Shown here in pieces: positions 1 through 7,652 of a DNA stretch of 35,065 bases. The notes under the pieces are model-generated. The model was given only the letters and a program-made list of their open reading frames with translations, made no database searches and had not been told where the DNA came from. Origin of the DNA: an uncultured Lachnospiraceae bacterium (GTDB lineage: Bacteria; Bacillota; Clostridia; Lachnospirales; Lachnospiraceae). How positions within the stretch are numbered: the stretch's first letter is position 1; each line of letters starts with the position of its first letter. The stretch is from positions 1 to 35,065 of the forward strand of contig CAJFOF010000077.1 in NCBI GenBank assembly GCA_904395885.1. The letters run 5' to 3'. A program made the position numbers and the translations under genes.

Positions 1-71
1 ACTGGGATGTAGAGAGTATTTACGACTAATGTTTGCAAAAAAGTTTTGAAAGCAGTTTTCCGAAGTTAGCG

Positions 72-118
72 TCCGAATTTACATGGCTGAAGCGTGTTGT
101 CCTTCTGTATACCGATGC
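72..118 (+). repeat. Degenerate copy of a sequence found again at 34256-34301
   Basis: About 47 bases here match, in inverted orientation, the segment at 34256-34301, with roughly six differences including a one-base indel. Shared blocks include CGAATTTACATGGCTGA and GCGTGTTGTCC. In the other copy this stretch can be read as a cysteine-rich peptide (MAEACCPLYTDAN); here the indel breaks that frame (MAEACCP, then LYTDAN in the next frame). It is therefore either a decayed small gene or a noncoding repeat. No ribosome binding site is seen in front of it. Confidence 0.6.
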
Positions 119-140
119 GAATATATGTAAGAAAGATAAC

Positions 141-187
141 GCCTGCCGGATACAGATACGATTCTGTACTCGGCAGGCTATCTGCCG
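141..187 (+). terminator. Overlapping alternative hairpins, terminator-like
   Basis: GCCTGCCG (141-148) pairs with CGGCAGGC (171-178), with an inner TACAG/CTGTA pair (151-155 with 164-168). The second arm can instead pair downstream: CGGCAG (171-176) with CTGCCG (182-187), followed by TTT. The two folds are mutually exclusive. This could be the terminator of whatever lies to the left of the window, or a relic of an attenuator. The promoter of the next gene starts 36 bases downstream, so the hairpins are not in that gene's leader. Confidence 0.45.
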
Positions 188-222
188 TTTAAAATCCCCG
201 AGAAATAGAAAGCGAAAATATA

Positions 223-251
223 TTGACAACTCAGCTTTGGCCCTTTAAGAT
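223..251 (+). promoter_or_regulatory. Promoter of the PTS EIIC-EIID gene
   Basis: A -35 box TTGACA (223-228) and a -10 box TAAGAT (246-251) are separated by exactly 17 bases. The expected start of transcription falls at the left edge of the operator at 261-276, the normal geometry for LacI-type repression. Confidence 0.75.
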
Positions 252-260
252 AGCCCTATA

Positions 261-276
261 TACACTCGTGTTGATA
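261..276 (+). promoter_or_regulatory. Operator 1 of the LacI-family repressor
   Basis: TACACTCGTGTTGATA matches the sites at 1967, 3535 and 4633. The shared core is TACAC-A/T-CG-A/T-GTG/T, centred on CG as usual for LacI-family operators. It lies just after the -10 box of the PTS promoter. This copy has the weakest right half-site. Confidence 0.65.
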
Positions 277-297
277 ATGCGAAGAGGAGGGGCGAAG

Positions 298-1923
298 ATG
301 GAACTCAGTCTGATCCAGTGCGTTTTAATTGGTGTGTGGACCGGTATCTGTCTGACCGGAATGCTGACAGGAACTTACCTGACTCGCTGTCTGGTGATGG
401 CTGCGGGGGTGGGAGTAATTTTGGGAGACCTGGAGACCGGGCTTATGATGGGGGCAGTGGGGGAACTGGCCTTTTTGGGATTCGGTGTTTCTTCAGGCGG
501 ATCAGTACCGCCAAATCCGGTAGGACCAGGAATTATTGGAGCGATCATTGCTATCACTATGAAAGAAAGCGGGGTTGATGTGGATGCGGCTCTGGCCTAT
601 TCATTTCCCTTTGCCGTATTGATCCAGTTTTTAATTACAGGAATTTACACATTTTCCACGGGACTTGTGGCAAAGGCCGAGGAAGCAGTAGAAAAAGGAC
701 ATTATAAAAGATTTCGTTTAATGGCAAATTCTACGATTATCCTTTTTATATGCGTAGGCTTTTTGATTGGATTTGTGGCAGCATTCCAGGTAGAGAGTCT
801 GGAAAAACTGATTAATCTGATTCCTGATTGGGTAACGGCTGGTCTTGGAACAGCCGGAAAAATCCTTCCTGCTGTCGGATTTGCCGTGATCCTGACAGTT
901 ATGGTAAGCAGAGAGATTGTACCGTTTTTGTTTTTGGGATACGTGTCGGCTGCTTATCTGGGGATGCCGGTGATCGGAATAGCACTTGCCGCAGCAGCAT
1001 TTGCCCTTATGGATTTTTTCAGAGATATGAGAGGCAGCGCTGTCAGTGAGTTACAGGATCAGAATCAACAAAATCAAATGAGTCGCGGTAATTTGAAGGA
1101 AAACATAAAAATGGAGACAGGTGTCTGCCGGCTGTCGGAGGCTAATTTGCGCCGCCTGTCGAGAAAGACGGCGTTTCGTGCATATTTTTTGCAGAATGGA
1201 TATAACTATGGCAACTACGAGGGGTTGTCGTATGCCAATATCATGTTTCCCGCTCTTCGGAAATTATATCCGGAGGACAAGGACTTTCGTCAGGCGTTAA
1301 AGGACAGCATTAGCTACTGCAGCGTAAATCCAAATTTTCTTCCCATTCTTACAAGTATTCATTTGGTCACTTTGAATCGTGGACTTTCTACAAAAGATAC
1401 CAGAGATATCAGACTGGCTCTTATGGGGCCTTTAGCGGGAATCGGTGATTCGCTGGTACAGTTTTGCATTGCACCGGTTTTTTCTACGATTGGAGCATCA
1501 ATGGCTCAGGAAGGGTTAATTGCCGGACCGCTGGTATTTCTTTTGGGGATGAATCTGCTCCTGGCAGGGCTGAAATCTTTTTCAGAATCGCTGGGTTACA
1601 GATTAGGGACTTCTTTGACTGAGAAATTAAAAGACAGTCTGGGGCCGGTCTCCAGAACCGCCAGAATGGTTGGCGTTGCTGTAATTTCCGGACTGGTTGT
1701 GACCAATGTAGATATCCAAACAGAGATAGCTTTTGGCAGTCAGGGAACGAATGTGTTTGCACTCCAGTCGTTTTTAGACACGCTGCTTCCGGGAGCTCTG
1801 CCCGTACTGTATACAGCTTTTATGTACTATTTGATCAGGCAGAAGGGATGGAGCATGTATCGATTGGTAGGTCTGACCTTGGTTTTGGGGATTGGATTGA
1901 ATTTTATTGGTGTATTGGCATGA
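298..1923 (+). CDS. Fused PTS EIIC-EIID, mannose/sorbose/GalNAc family
   Basis: Integral membrane sugar permease of the mannose-type phosphotransferase system. Residues 1-250 or so are an EIIC domain (MELSLIQCVLIGVWTG start, GAVGELAFLGFG and SVPPNPVGPGIIGA motifs). Residues from about 290 to 541 are an EIID domain (RAYFLQNGYNYGNYEG, GPLAGIGDSL). These are normally two separate proteins; here they are one uninterrupted frame joined by a polar linker. The start at 298 is chosen because GAGGAGG (284-290) sits seven bases upstream; the reading frame is open from 223, but that would place the promoter and operator inside the gene. No EIIA or EIIB gene is present in the window, so phosphorylation must depend on proteins encoded elsewhere or be absent. 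Single-gene unit under operator 1. Substrate unknown; I infer it relates to the sulfatase/ABC locus because of the shared operator. Confidence 0.9.
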   Translation: MELSLIQCVLIGVWTGICLTGMLTGTYLTRCLVMAAGVGVILGDLETGLMMGAVGELAFLGFGVSSGGSVPPNPVGPGIIGAIIAITMKESGVDVDAALAYSFPFAVLIQFLITGIYTFSTGLVAKAEEAVEKGHYKRFRLMANSTIILFICVGFLIGFVAAFQVESLEKLINLIPDWVTAGLGTAGKILPAVGFAVILTVMVSREIVPFLFLGYVSAAYLGMPVIGIALAAAAFALMDFFRDMRGSAVSELQDQNQQNQMSRGNLKENIKMETGVCRLSEANLRRLSRKTAFRAYFLQNGYNYGNYEGLSYANIMFPALRKLYPEDKDFRQALKDSISYCSVNPNFLPILTSIHLVTLNRGLSTKDTRDIRLALMGPLAGIGDSLVQFCIAPVFSTIGASMAQEGLIAGPLVFLLGMNLLLAGLKSFSESLGYRLGTSLTEKLKDSLGPVSRTARMVGVAVISGLVVTNVDIQTEIAFGSQGTNVFALQSFLDTLLPGALPVLYTAFMYYLIRQKGWSMYRLVGLTLVLGIGLNFIGVLA

Positions 1924-1930
1924 AAAATTC

Positions 1931-1958
1931 TTGACAAAACAATAAAACGTGGTAATAT
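1931..1958 (+). promoter_or_regulatory. Promoter of the isomerase gene
   Basis: TTGACA (1931-1936), 16-base spacer, TAATAT (1953-1958). Operator 2 begins eight bases after the -10 box and so covers the transcription start. Confidence 0.75.
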
Positions 1959-1966
1959 AAACAATA

Positions 1967-1982
1967 TACACACGTGTTTATA
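1967..1982 (+). promoter_or_regulatory. Operator 2 of the LacI-family repressor
   Basis: TACACACGTGTTTATA differs from operator 1 at two positions over the same 16 bases and has the same position relative to its -10 box. No terminator is seen between the upstream PTS gene and this promoter, so some readthrough into the isomerase gene is possible. Confidence 0.7.
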
Positions 1983-2015
1983 ATAAGACATTTGTACAAA
2001 ATATAGGAGGAGATT

Positions 2016-3362
2016 ATGGAACACAAACTTCACCTTGGATTTGTAACGACTTATTCTGGGCGGTGGCCCAAGGAACTGCCAGAACAGAGAAATAGCGAGT
2101 ATGGCACCTGGCTGGAAGAAAATTTTCCTCAAGTGGATGTGGTCAGGGCAAGTCAGATTGGCTGTACCAGGCAGGCTTTAGAAGAGATTGCGGAAGAATT
2201 TAAGAGAGCGTCAGTTGATCTTATGATTATGGTCTATGGCGCATTTACAGGTGACGATGCGGCGGCTTATCTGACGGAGATGACCGGAGTGCCGATTATT
2301 TTGTGGGCTCCATATGAGCTTCCGTTTGAAAAAAACACCCGTCTGTACGCAAATGCTCTCTGTTCTATGACGATGAATGCGGCGGCTTTGAAACGTTTGG
2401 GAGCAGTCTATTACACAGTATACGGAAGCAAAGAGGACGAAAGAGCAGCGAAAAAGGTAAAATCCCTGGTTTTGGCGTACCACACGGTAAAAGCAATGCG
2501 CCACACAAATCTGGGTCTGTTGGGATATCGGCCGACTGCGTTTTACAATTGTGCGTTCGACGAGGGACTGATTCGCCGTACTTTTGGCGTAAAGATTGAG
2601 GAAACAGACCTGAAAGTTGTTTTTGATAAGATGGCCGAACTGCCAAAAGAGGCGTATGAGGCTGATATGAAAAAAATGGAAGAAACCTATAATATGGATA
2701 CGCTTCCTGACGGTCACTTGGAAAACCACTCCAAACTGTATCTTGCATTAAAAGAAGTGATGAAGGCGCAAGGCTATGATTACGGTGTAATTAAGTGCTG
2801 GCCGGAAATGGGAAATCTCCATACTACGCCCTGTGCGGTTCTCGGTCGGCTTGCAGACGACGGCGTACATATAGGTTGTGAAGGCGATGTGGATGCGGAG
2901 CTGGCTCAGATTGCAGAAAATTATTTGACAGGTCTTCCCACCTTTATTACAGATATGATCAATATCGATGAAGAAAACAATATTATGACGTTCTGGCATT
3001 GCGGAAACGCTGCGCCGTCTCTGGCAAATCCCAAGTATGAACTGCTGATGCGGAATCATCCGCTGGCAGGACAGGGGACCGCCTTCTGGGGTGCATTGAA
3101 ACCGGGAGTTGTGACGGTGGCCAGGTTCTGCAATATTGGAGGAGAGTACAAGCTGTTCCTGATGAAGGGAGAGGCTGTGGACATGGATCGCTATACGAGA
3201 GGAATCATGGCCAATGTAAAGGTGGAACGCCCTGTCAGGGAAGTGATTGAAACGATCATTGACGAAGGCGTACCTCACCACTACAGTCTGGTATGGGATG
3301 ACGTTGCAGATGAATTGAAAGAAATCTGCGGGATTTTGAACATTCCTGTAATTGAACTGTAA
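2016..3362 (+). CDS. L-fucose/L-arabinose isomerase-like sugar isomerase
   Basis: Predicted cytoplasmic, metal-dependent aldose-ketose isomerase of the FucI/AraA-like fold, 448 residues. The C-terminal half carries the family hallmarks: CEGD with Glu289, Asp313, FWHCG with His328, and His421/His422 near the end. Glu289 and Asp313 are 24 residues apart, as are the Glu337/Asp361 metal ligands of E. coli FucI from memory. It is shorter than FucI (about 590), in line with the compact FucI-like proteins of Firmicutes whose substrates are mostly unassigned. AGGAGG at 2005-2010 fixes the start. It has its own promoter and operator 2, so it is co-regulated with the sulfatase/ABC operon but expressed as a single gene. 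No fuculokinase or fuculose-phosphate aldolase is nearby, which argues against ordinary fucose breakdown. Confidence 0.85.
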   Translation: MEHKLHLGFVTTYSGRWPKELPEQRNSEYGTWLEENFPQVDVVRASQIGCTRQALEEIAEEFKRASVDLMIMVYGAFTGDDAAAYLTEMTGVPIILWAPYELPFEKNTRLYANALCSMTMNAAALKRLGAVYYTVYGSKEDERAAKKVKSLVLAYHTVKAMRHTNLGLLGYRPTAFYNCAFDEGLIRRTFGVKIEETDLKVVFDKMAELPKEAYEADMKKMEETYNMDTLPDGHLENHSKLYLALKEVMKAQGYDYGVIKCWPEMGNLHTTPCAVLGRLADDGVHIGCEGDVDAELAQIAENYLTGLPTFITDMINIDEENNIMTFWHCGNAAPSLANPKYELLMRNHPLAGQGTAFWGALKPGVVTVARFCNIGGEYKLFLMKGEAVDMDRYTRGIMANVKVERPVREVIETIIDEGVPHHYSLVWDDVADELKEICGILNIPVIEL

Positions 3363-3383
3363 TCCGTATGGATGCTCGTGTGC

Positions 3384-3440
3384 GGGGCGAAACAGACGGC
3401 AACGGGCTGAAAACGAGTTCGTTTCTGTTCTTTTTGCCCC
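3384..3440. terminator. Long imperfect hairpin after the isomerase gene
   Basis: GGGGC (3384-3388) and AACAGA (3391-3396) pair with TCTGTT and GCCCC (3436-3440). The descending side contains a CTTTTT tract rather than having it after the stem, so it is not a textbook intrinsic terminator. It sits 22 bases after the isomerase stop codon, and a 3'-end function is the simplest reading. Confidence 0.35.
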
Positions 3441-3497
3441 TGTACATATAAAAAGTGAATGAAACAAGAAAAAAGCTGGATATTTGCACAAAACATA

Positions 3498-3526
3498 TTG
3501 ACAATTTCCTTGGGGTGTTGTATTAT
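3498..3526 (+). promoter_or_regulatory. Promoter of the LacI-family gene
   Basis: TTGACA (3498-3503), 17-base spacer, TATTAT (3521-3526): close to the sigma-A consensus. Operator 3 starts nine bases after the -10 box. Confidence 0.8.
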
Positions 3527-3534
3527 TTAGATAG

Positions 3535-3550
3535 TACATACGAGTGTATA
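3535..3550 (+). promoter_or_regulatory. Operator 3, autoregulatory site of the repressor gene
   Basis: TACATACGAGTGTATA is the most symmetrical of the four sites. It covers the expected transcription start of the repressor's own gene, which implies negative autoregulation. Confidence 0.7.
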
Positions 3551-3579
3551 TCGTATCGAAAGGAGGCTGCCAATCCAAT

Positions 3580-4599
3580 ATGGGCGAGTCCAGAGAACGG
3601 GTGACACGGTCAGATGTAGCAAAATTGGCAGGGGTCAGCGAGACGATTGTTTCTTATGTAATTAACAATAACCGTTATGTAGCCAGAGACAAACGGAAAC
3701 GAGTAGAGGAAGCTGTAAAAGAACTGAATTACCGCCCCAATAATATGGCAAGGGCTTTAAAGGGAAAACAGAGCAATCAGCTCTTGTTTATCGCCGATCA
3801 TATCACCAATGAATATTTCAGCAGTATTGTAAGCGAAATGGACAAGTACGCATATGATGCCGGCTACCTGATTTCTCTTTGCGCTAACCGAAATACCCCG
3901 GAATTTATTTCCCAGGTCATCAGCCGTCAGTATGATGGAATCATTGTCAGTTCGGCAAGTTTTCCGGCAGAATATGTAGAACAGTTTTCCCAGGCGGGGA
4001 TTCCAGTCGTAGTCTTTAAGCGGATTCGCTACCATCAGTTTTCGGGAAATGTAGCGATGCTTGGAACCGGGCTTTATGAAGGGGCCAGAAAAGCTGTGCG
4101 CCATCTGATTGAACGGGGATGCAACCATATCGTCTACGCAGACCGGATCAGCGCTAAGGGCCATGTAAGTCCTCCGGATGATTTGCGGTTTGGCGGATTC
4201 GTAGATGAAATGGAAGCCAACGGATTTCTGGTAGGAGAGGAAAACATTGTTTGCGGCTGTCACAACCAGGAAGAGCTGGAGGAAGAGATTAAAAGACGGC
4301 TGCGAACAGGAACCCAGGTGGATGGAATTTTTGGACGAAACGATATGATCGCCTGCATTGCCATGACGGCTGCGAAGCAGATTGGGTTGCGGGTTCCGGA
4401 AGATGTCAAGGTAATCGGCTTTGATGATTCCAGCATCAGCAGATTTTGTTCCCCAAAGCTTTCTACGATCAGCCTGAAAAAGAAGGAGATCGCAAAGACA
4501 ACTGTTGATATGCTGACACAGATGGTCAAAAGGAAGCGCGTGGATGATGTTAATTTTGATACTACTTTAGTTGAGAGAGAAAGCACAGCAGTTCGATGA
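3580..4599 (+). CDS. LacI/GalR-family transcriptional repressor
   Basis: DNA-binding repressor of 339 residues. The N-terminus is a LacI helix-turn-helix (RSDVAKLAGVSETIVSYVIN) with the hinge helix region NYRPNNMARALKG, followed by a periplasmic-binding-protein-like effector domain ending in GFDDSSISRFCSPKLSTI. The effector is presumably a sugar or sugar phosphate of this locus. The start at 3580 gives an N-terminus of ordinary LacI form; AGGAGG at 3561-3566 is 13 bases upstream, slightly far. A GTG at 3544 in the same frame lies inside operator 3 and is unlikely to be the start. It lies in the middle of the four operator-bearing units it probably controls. Confidence 0.93.
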   Translation: MGESRERVTRSDVAKLAGVSETIVSYVINNNRYVARDKRKRVEEAVKELNYRPNNMARALKGKQSNQLLFIADHITNEYFSSIVSEMDKYAYDAGYLISLCANRNTPEFISQVISRQYDGIIVSSASFPAEYVEQFSQAGIPVVVFKRIRYHQFSGNVAMLGTGLYEGARKAVRHLIERGCNHIVYADRISAKGHVSPPDDLRFGGFVDEMEANGFLVGEENIVCGCHNQEELEEEIKRRLRTGTQVDGIFGRNDMIACIAMTAAKQIGLRVPEDVKVIGFDDSSISRFCSPKLSTISLKKKEIAKTTVDMLTQMVKRKRVDDVNFDTTLVERESTAVR

Positions 4600-4624
4600 A
4601 CACAAAATGTGTTCTTTCTCTTTT
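4598..4624 (+). terminator. Short intrinsic terminator after the repressor gene
   Basis: GAACACA (4598-4604), loop AAA, TGTGTTC (4608-4614), then TTTCTCTTTT. The stem has seven pairs and is AT-rich, so it is probably leaky. It overlaps the repressor stop codon. Confidence 0.5.
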
Positions 4625-4632
4625 GCGGAACA

Positions 4633-4648
4633 TACACACGAGTGTAAT
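4633..4648 (+). promoter_or_regulatory. Operator 4, upstream of the ABC/sulfatase operon
   Basis: TACACACGAGTGTAAT matches the other three sites closely. Unlike them it lies upstream of the best promoter candidate (-35 at 4680) instead of downstream of the -10 box. Repression by looping to operator 3, about 1.1 kb away, or an undetected promoter are possible explanations. Confidence 0.65.
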
Positions 4649-4679
4649 GAAAGGTTGTATGTTCAGTGAGAAACGGAAC

Positions 4680-4710
4680 TTGCACAGGCTCATAAAAGCT
4701 GTGTTAAAAT
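4680..4710 (+). promoter_or_regulatory. Candidate promoter of the ABC/sulfatase operon
   Basis: TTGCAC (4680-4685) and TAAAAT (4705-4710) with a 19-base spacer; TTAAAA one base earlier gives 18. Weaker than the other promoters of the locus. Confidence 0.45.
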
Positions 4711-4738
4711 AATTTTTAAAGAGAGGAAGGTATTATCT

Positions 4739-6103
4739 ATGAAAAAAAGAGCATTGGCACTGACAATGGCAACAGCCATGGTACTGACAACAGCTTGTTC
4801 TGGCGGCGGGGGAAGTCAAGCGGATACGACGGCCGCTCCGGCTGCTGACACGACGGCTGCTGGCAGTGAAGCGGATTCTGGTGAAGCAGCCTCCGATGCT
4901 GAGACCTCTGGCGAACCGGTGACAATCAAAGTTGCAAACTACGCCCTTCTGGAAGCTGGATATGACACATTCTGGGAAGGAGTAAAGACCGGGTTTGAGG
5001 CGGAATATCCCAATGTTACGATTGAGTGGGTTACAGCTCCTTACGGAGAAATTTTGAATCAGGTGATTAACATGGCCGGCGGCGGGGACCGGGTTGACTG
5101 TATTTTCAGTGAGATGATCTGGATCCCTTCATTGGTAGATGCAGGTCTGGCTACTCCTCTGGACGGCGTTCTGGATGAAGAATTCCTGAACGACTATTAT
5201 CCCAACGTTCTGGAGGCTCACTCTGTAGATGGACAGGTTTACGGCGCACCACTGTATGTATCTCCTTTCGTCCTCTTCTACAACAAAGATCTGTTTGAGA
5301 AGGCAGGCCTTGATCCGGAAAATCCGCCTACGACCTATGAGGAAATGCTGGAGATTGCACCTAAGCTTGCAGCTCTTACAACGGAAGATGGCAACAAAGT
5401 CTATGCATTTGGTCAGCCTACCGCTTCTGTAGCTGTAGTTGGCTCTTCCCTTCAGTCTTTTGCCATGAACTTTGGCGGAACTGTATTTGATGAAAACAAT
5501 CAGTTTAACGTTGACAATCAGGGATTTGTGGATGCCATGAACATGCTGCAGGATCTTGACGAACTGGGCTACAATCCGCAGAATACCAAGCCGAAGGATC
5601 TGAGAAACCTGTTTGCATTAGGTCAGCTGGCTATGTACTATGACAATACCTGGGGATTTAACGGCGTAACTTCGATTAACCCGGAGGCAGAGAACTTTGC
5701 GGCAACTGCAATGCCTTTATCCGGAGGCAGCGGCAATGGCGAAGTGACTTTACAGTCTCATTGCTTTGTAGCAGTTGACAATGGGGAAGCACAGCTTGAG
5801 GCAGTAAAGAACTTTATCCAGTATGTAATTTCTCCGGAAGTTCTGGAAGATTACCTGGCCAACATTGCTCCGGCATATGCAGCAAAAGGTGCGATGGAGA
5901 ACATGGACGCTATCGTAAACAATGAATTCTTAAAGGGCGGCCAGGGCGCTATTGAGAAAGCAGTTCCGGTTTATCAGTTCCCGACTTTAAATGATTTCAA
6001 TCTGGAGCTGTGTGCTCTTGGCCAGGCAGTTACTGTAGGCAAAGAAGACGTTGCGACTGCAATTGAGGGCTTTAAGGGCAGCGTACAGTCAATTCTTCCT
6101 TGA
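4739..6103 (+). CDS. ABC sugar transporter substrate-binding lipoprotein (family 1)
   Basis: Extracellular solute-binding lipoprotein of a CUT1-type carbohydrate importer, 454 residues. It has a signal peptide with lipobox LTTAC, giving Cys20 as the lipidated residue, followed by a low-complexity linker rich in Gly, Ala, Thr, Glu and Asp up to about residue 58. The binding fold then starts (VTIKVANYALLEAGYDTFWEG) and contains the family stretch PFVLFYNKDLFEKAGLDP. It is the first gene of the operon with the two permeases downstream, but the sulfatase gene is inserted between binding protein and permeases. A strong hairpin follows the stop codon, which would favour higher expression of the binding protein. 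The ligand is not evident from sequence; the neighbours suggest a sulfated mono- or oligosaccharide. Confidence 0.92.
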   Translation: MKKRALALTMATAMVLTTACSGGGGSQADTTAAPAADTTAAGSEADSGEAASDAETSGEPVTIKVANYALLEAGYDTFWEGVKTGFEAEYPNVTIEWVTAPYGEILNQVINMAGGGDRVDCIFSEMIWIPSLVDAGLATPLDGVLDEEFLNDYYPNVLEAHSVDGQVYGAPLYVSPFVLFYNKDLFEKAGLDPENPPTTYEEMLEIAPKLAALTTEDGNKVYAFGQPTASVAVVGSSLQSFAMNFGGTVFDENNQFNVDNQGFVDAMNMLQDLDELGYNPQNTKPKDLRNLFALGQLAMYYDNTWGFNGVTSINPEAENFAATAMPLSGGSGNGEVTLQSHCFVAVDNGEAQLEAVKNFIQYVISPEVLEDYLANIAPAYAAKGAMENMDAIVNNEFLKGGQGAIEKAVPVYQFPTLNDFNLELCALGQAVTVGKEDVATAIEGFKGSVQSILP

Positions 6104-6132
6104 GAAATGAATCATTAACAAGATTTATTACG

Positions 6133-6159
6133 GCTGCCGCCTCGAAATGGGGCGGCAGC
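6133..6159 (+). terminator. Intercistronic hairpin after the binding-protein gene
   Basis: GCTGCCGCC (6133-6141) pairs with GGCGGCAGC (6151-6159): nine GC-rich pairs, followed only by TTTAAAAAG. As the operon continues, it is most likely a partial terminator or a 3' stabilising structure that sets the ratio of binding protein to permeases, a common arrangement in ABC operons. Confidence 0.6.
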
Positions 6160-6197
6160 TTTAAAAAGAAGGCTTTAAGCAAGTTTGGAGGGGAAAT

Positions 6198-7622
6198 ATG
6201 GAAAAAGGTGATCGGACGAAACGGCCCAACATCGTGTTTATTCTCACAGATGATCAGGGATATTGGTCTCTGGGATGCTACGGAAATCAGGAAATTCGAA
6301 CGCCGAATCTGGACAGGCTGGCTGAACATGGCGTCCGTTTTGAAAATTTCTTTTGTGTCTCTCCGGTCTGTTCCCCGGCGCGTGCGTCTTTGATGACAGG
6401 AAGAATTCCATCGCAGCATGGCGTTCACGACTACCTGTGCGGGGGAAACGGCGGAGCCGGACAGACTGCGATTGAATATCTGAAAGGTCAGAAAGGATAC
6501 ACGGATATTCTTGCAGAAAATGGATACACATGCGGGCTGAGCGGAAAATGGCATTTGGGAGATGGGCTTCATCCGCAGAAAGGCTTTTCTTTTTGGTACA
6601 CTCACCAAAAAGGCGGAGGCCCCTACTACAATGCTCCGATGATTCGCGATGGAAAACTGGTAGAAGAAGAAAGATACATTACGGATGTCATTACAGATGA
6701 AGCGCTGAATTTCATTGACAGAGAAAAGGACCAGGAAAATCCGTTTTATTTAAGTGTTCATTACACAGCTCCCCATTCTCCCTGGATTGGATGCCATCCG
6801 AAAGAATACACAGACCTGTACGAGGACTGCGAATTTCAAAGCTGCCCACAGAGAGAGACGCCCCATCCATGGGCCAAAACAGATGTGCTTCCCGGATATA
6901 CAAATCCCAGAGAATGCCTGATTGGATATTTTGCTGCTGTTACAGCCATGGATGCCAATGTGGGCCGTATTCTTGACAAGCTGGAGCAGGAAGGCCTGAT
7001 GGATGATACGCTGATTATCTTTTCCAGCGATAACGGTTTTAACTGCGGCCACCATGGAATCTGGGGAAAAGGAAATGGAACATTTCCGCTGAATATGTAT
7101 GATTCGTCGGTTAAAGTGCCGCTGATCATCAGTCACAGAGGAAGTATTCCCGAAGGCAAGGTATGTACGGCGATGTGCAGCGGATATGATTTTATGCCGA
7201 CGCTTTTGGACTATTTGGGAATGGAAAACAGCGAGGCAGAAAAACTTCCTGGCAAGAGCTTTTTGCCCGCTCTGCTTGACAAAGATAAGAGCGATCAGGG
7301 AGATGAGACGGTTGTGGTCTTTGACGAGTATGGACCGGTGAGGATGATTCGCAGCCGCGAATGGAAATACATTCACCGAATCCCCTTCGGCCCTGATGAA
7401 TTTTACGATCTGAAAAAAGATCCAGGAGAGGATAAGAATTTGATAGATGAGGAGGAATACCAGCCTCTTATTCAAAAAATGAAACGACAGATGGATCAGT
7501 GGTTTCTGACTTATGTAAATCCTGAGATTGATGGAGGAAAAGAACCGGTTCTCGGAGGAGGACAGAAAGATCTGGCGGGTCTGTGGGGACCGGGACTTCA
7601 CGTGTACAACGAAAATAAATAA
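6198..7622 (+). CDS. Cytoplasmic formylglycine-dependent sulfatase (S1 type)
   Basis: Hydrolyses a sulfate ester, 474 residues, alkaline-phosphatase fold. Visible active-site parts: Asp18-Asp19 (LTDDQG); the maturation motif CSPAR with Cys58 and Arg62, the cysteine to be oxidised to formylglycine; Lys117 and His119 in SGKWHLG; His193 in APHSP; Asp278-Asn279 in SSDNG; Lys291. There is no signal peptide: the chain begins with a short polar stretch and goes directly into RPNIVFILTDDQG, so the enzyme should act inside the cell on an imported substrate. No sulfatase-maturating enzyme (anSME or FGE) is in the window and one must be encoded elsewhere. GGAGGGG upstream supports the start. Its place between binding protein and permeases strongly suggests that the importer's substrate is sulfated. 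The exact sulfated sugar cannot be read from the sequence. Confidence 0.93.
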   Translation: MEKGDRTKRPNIVFILTDDQGYWSLGCYGNQEIRTPNLDRLAEHGVRFENFFCVSPVCSPARASLMTGRIPSQHGVHDYLCGGNGGAGQTAIEYLKGQKGYTDILAENGYTCGLSGKWHLGDGLHPQKGFSFWYTHQKGGGPYYNAPMIRDGKLVEEERYITDVITDEALNFIDREKDQENPFYLSVHYTAPHSPWIGCHPKEYTDLYEDCEFQSCPQRETPHPWAKTDVLPGYTNPRECLIGYFAAVTAMDANVGRILDKLEQEGLMDDTLIIFSSDNGFNCGHHGIWGKGNGTFPLNMYDSSVKVPLIISHRGSIPEGKVCTAMCSGYDFMPTLLDYLGMENSEAEKLPGKSFLPALLDKDKSDQGDETVVVFDEYGPVRMIRSREWKYIHRIPFGPDEFYDLKKDPGEDKNLIDEEEYQPLIQKMKRQMDQWFLTYVNPEIDGGKEPVLGGGQKDLAGLWGPGLHVYNENK

Positions 7623-7652
7623 GAAGACTATAGAGGGAGAGGAGGAGTCATT

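Noticed and set aside
223-297. N-terminal extension of the PTS gene to 223
   Set aside because: It would contain the promoter and operator 1; a strong ribosome binding site precedes ATG 298.
3408-3421. CcpA catabolite-response-like site TGAAAACGAGTTCG
   Set aside because: Two mismatches at conserved positions and a location about 80 bases upstream of the lacI promoter; too weak to call.
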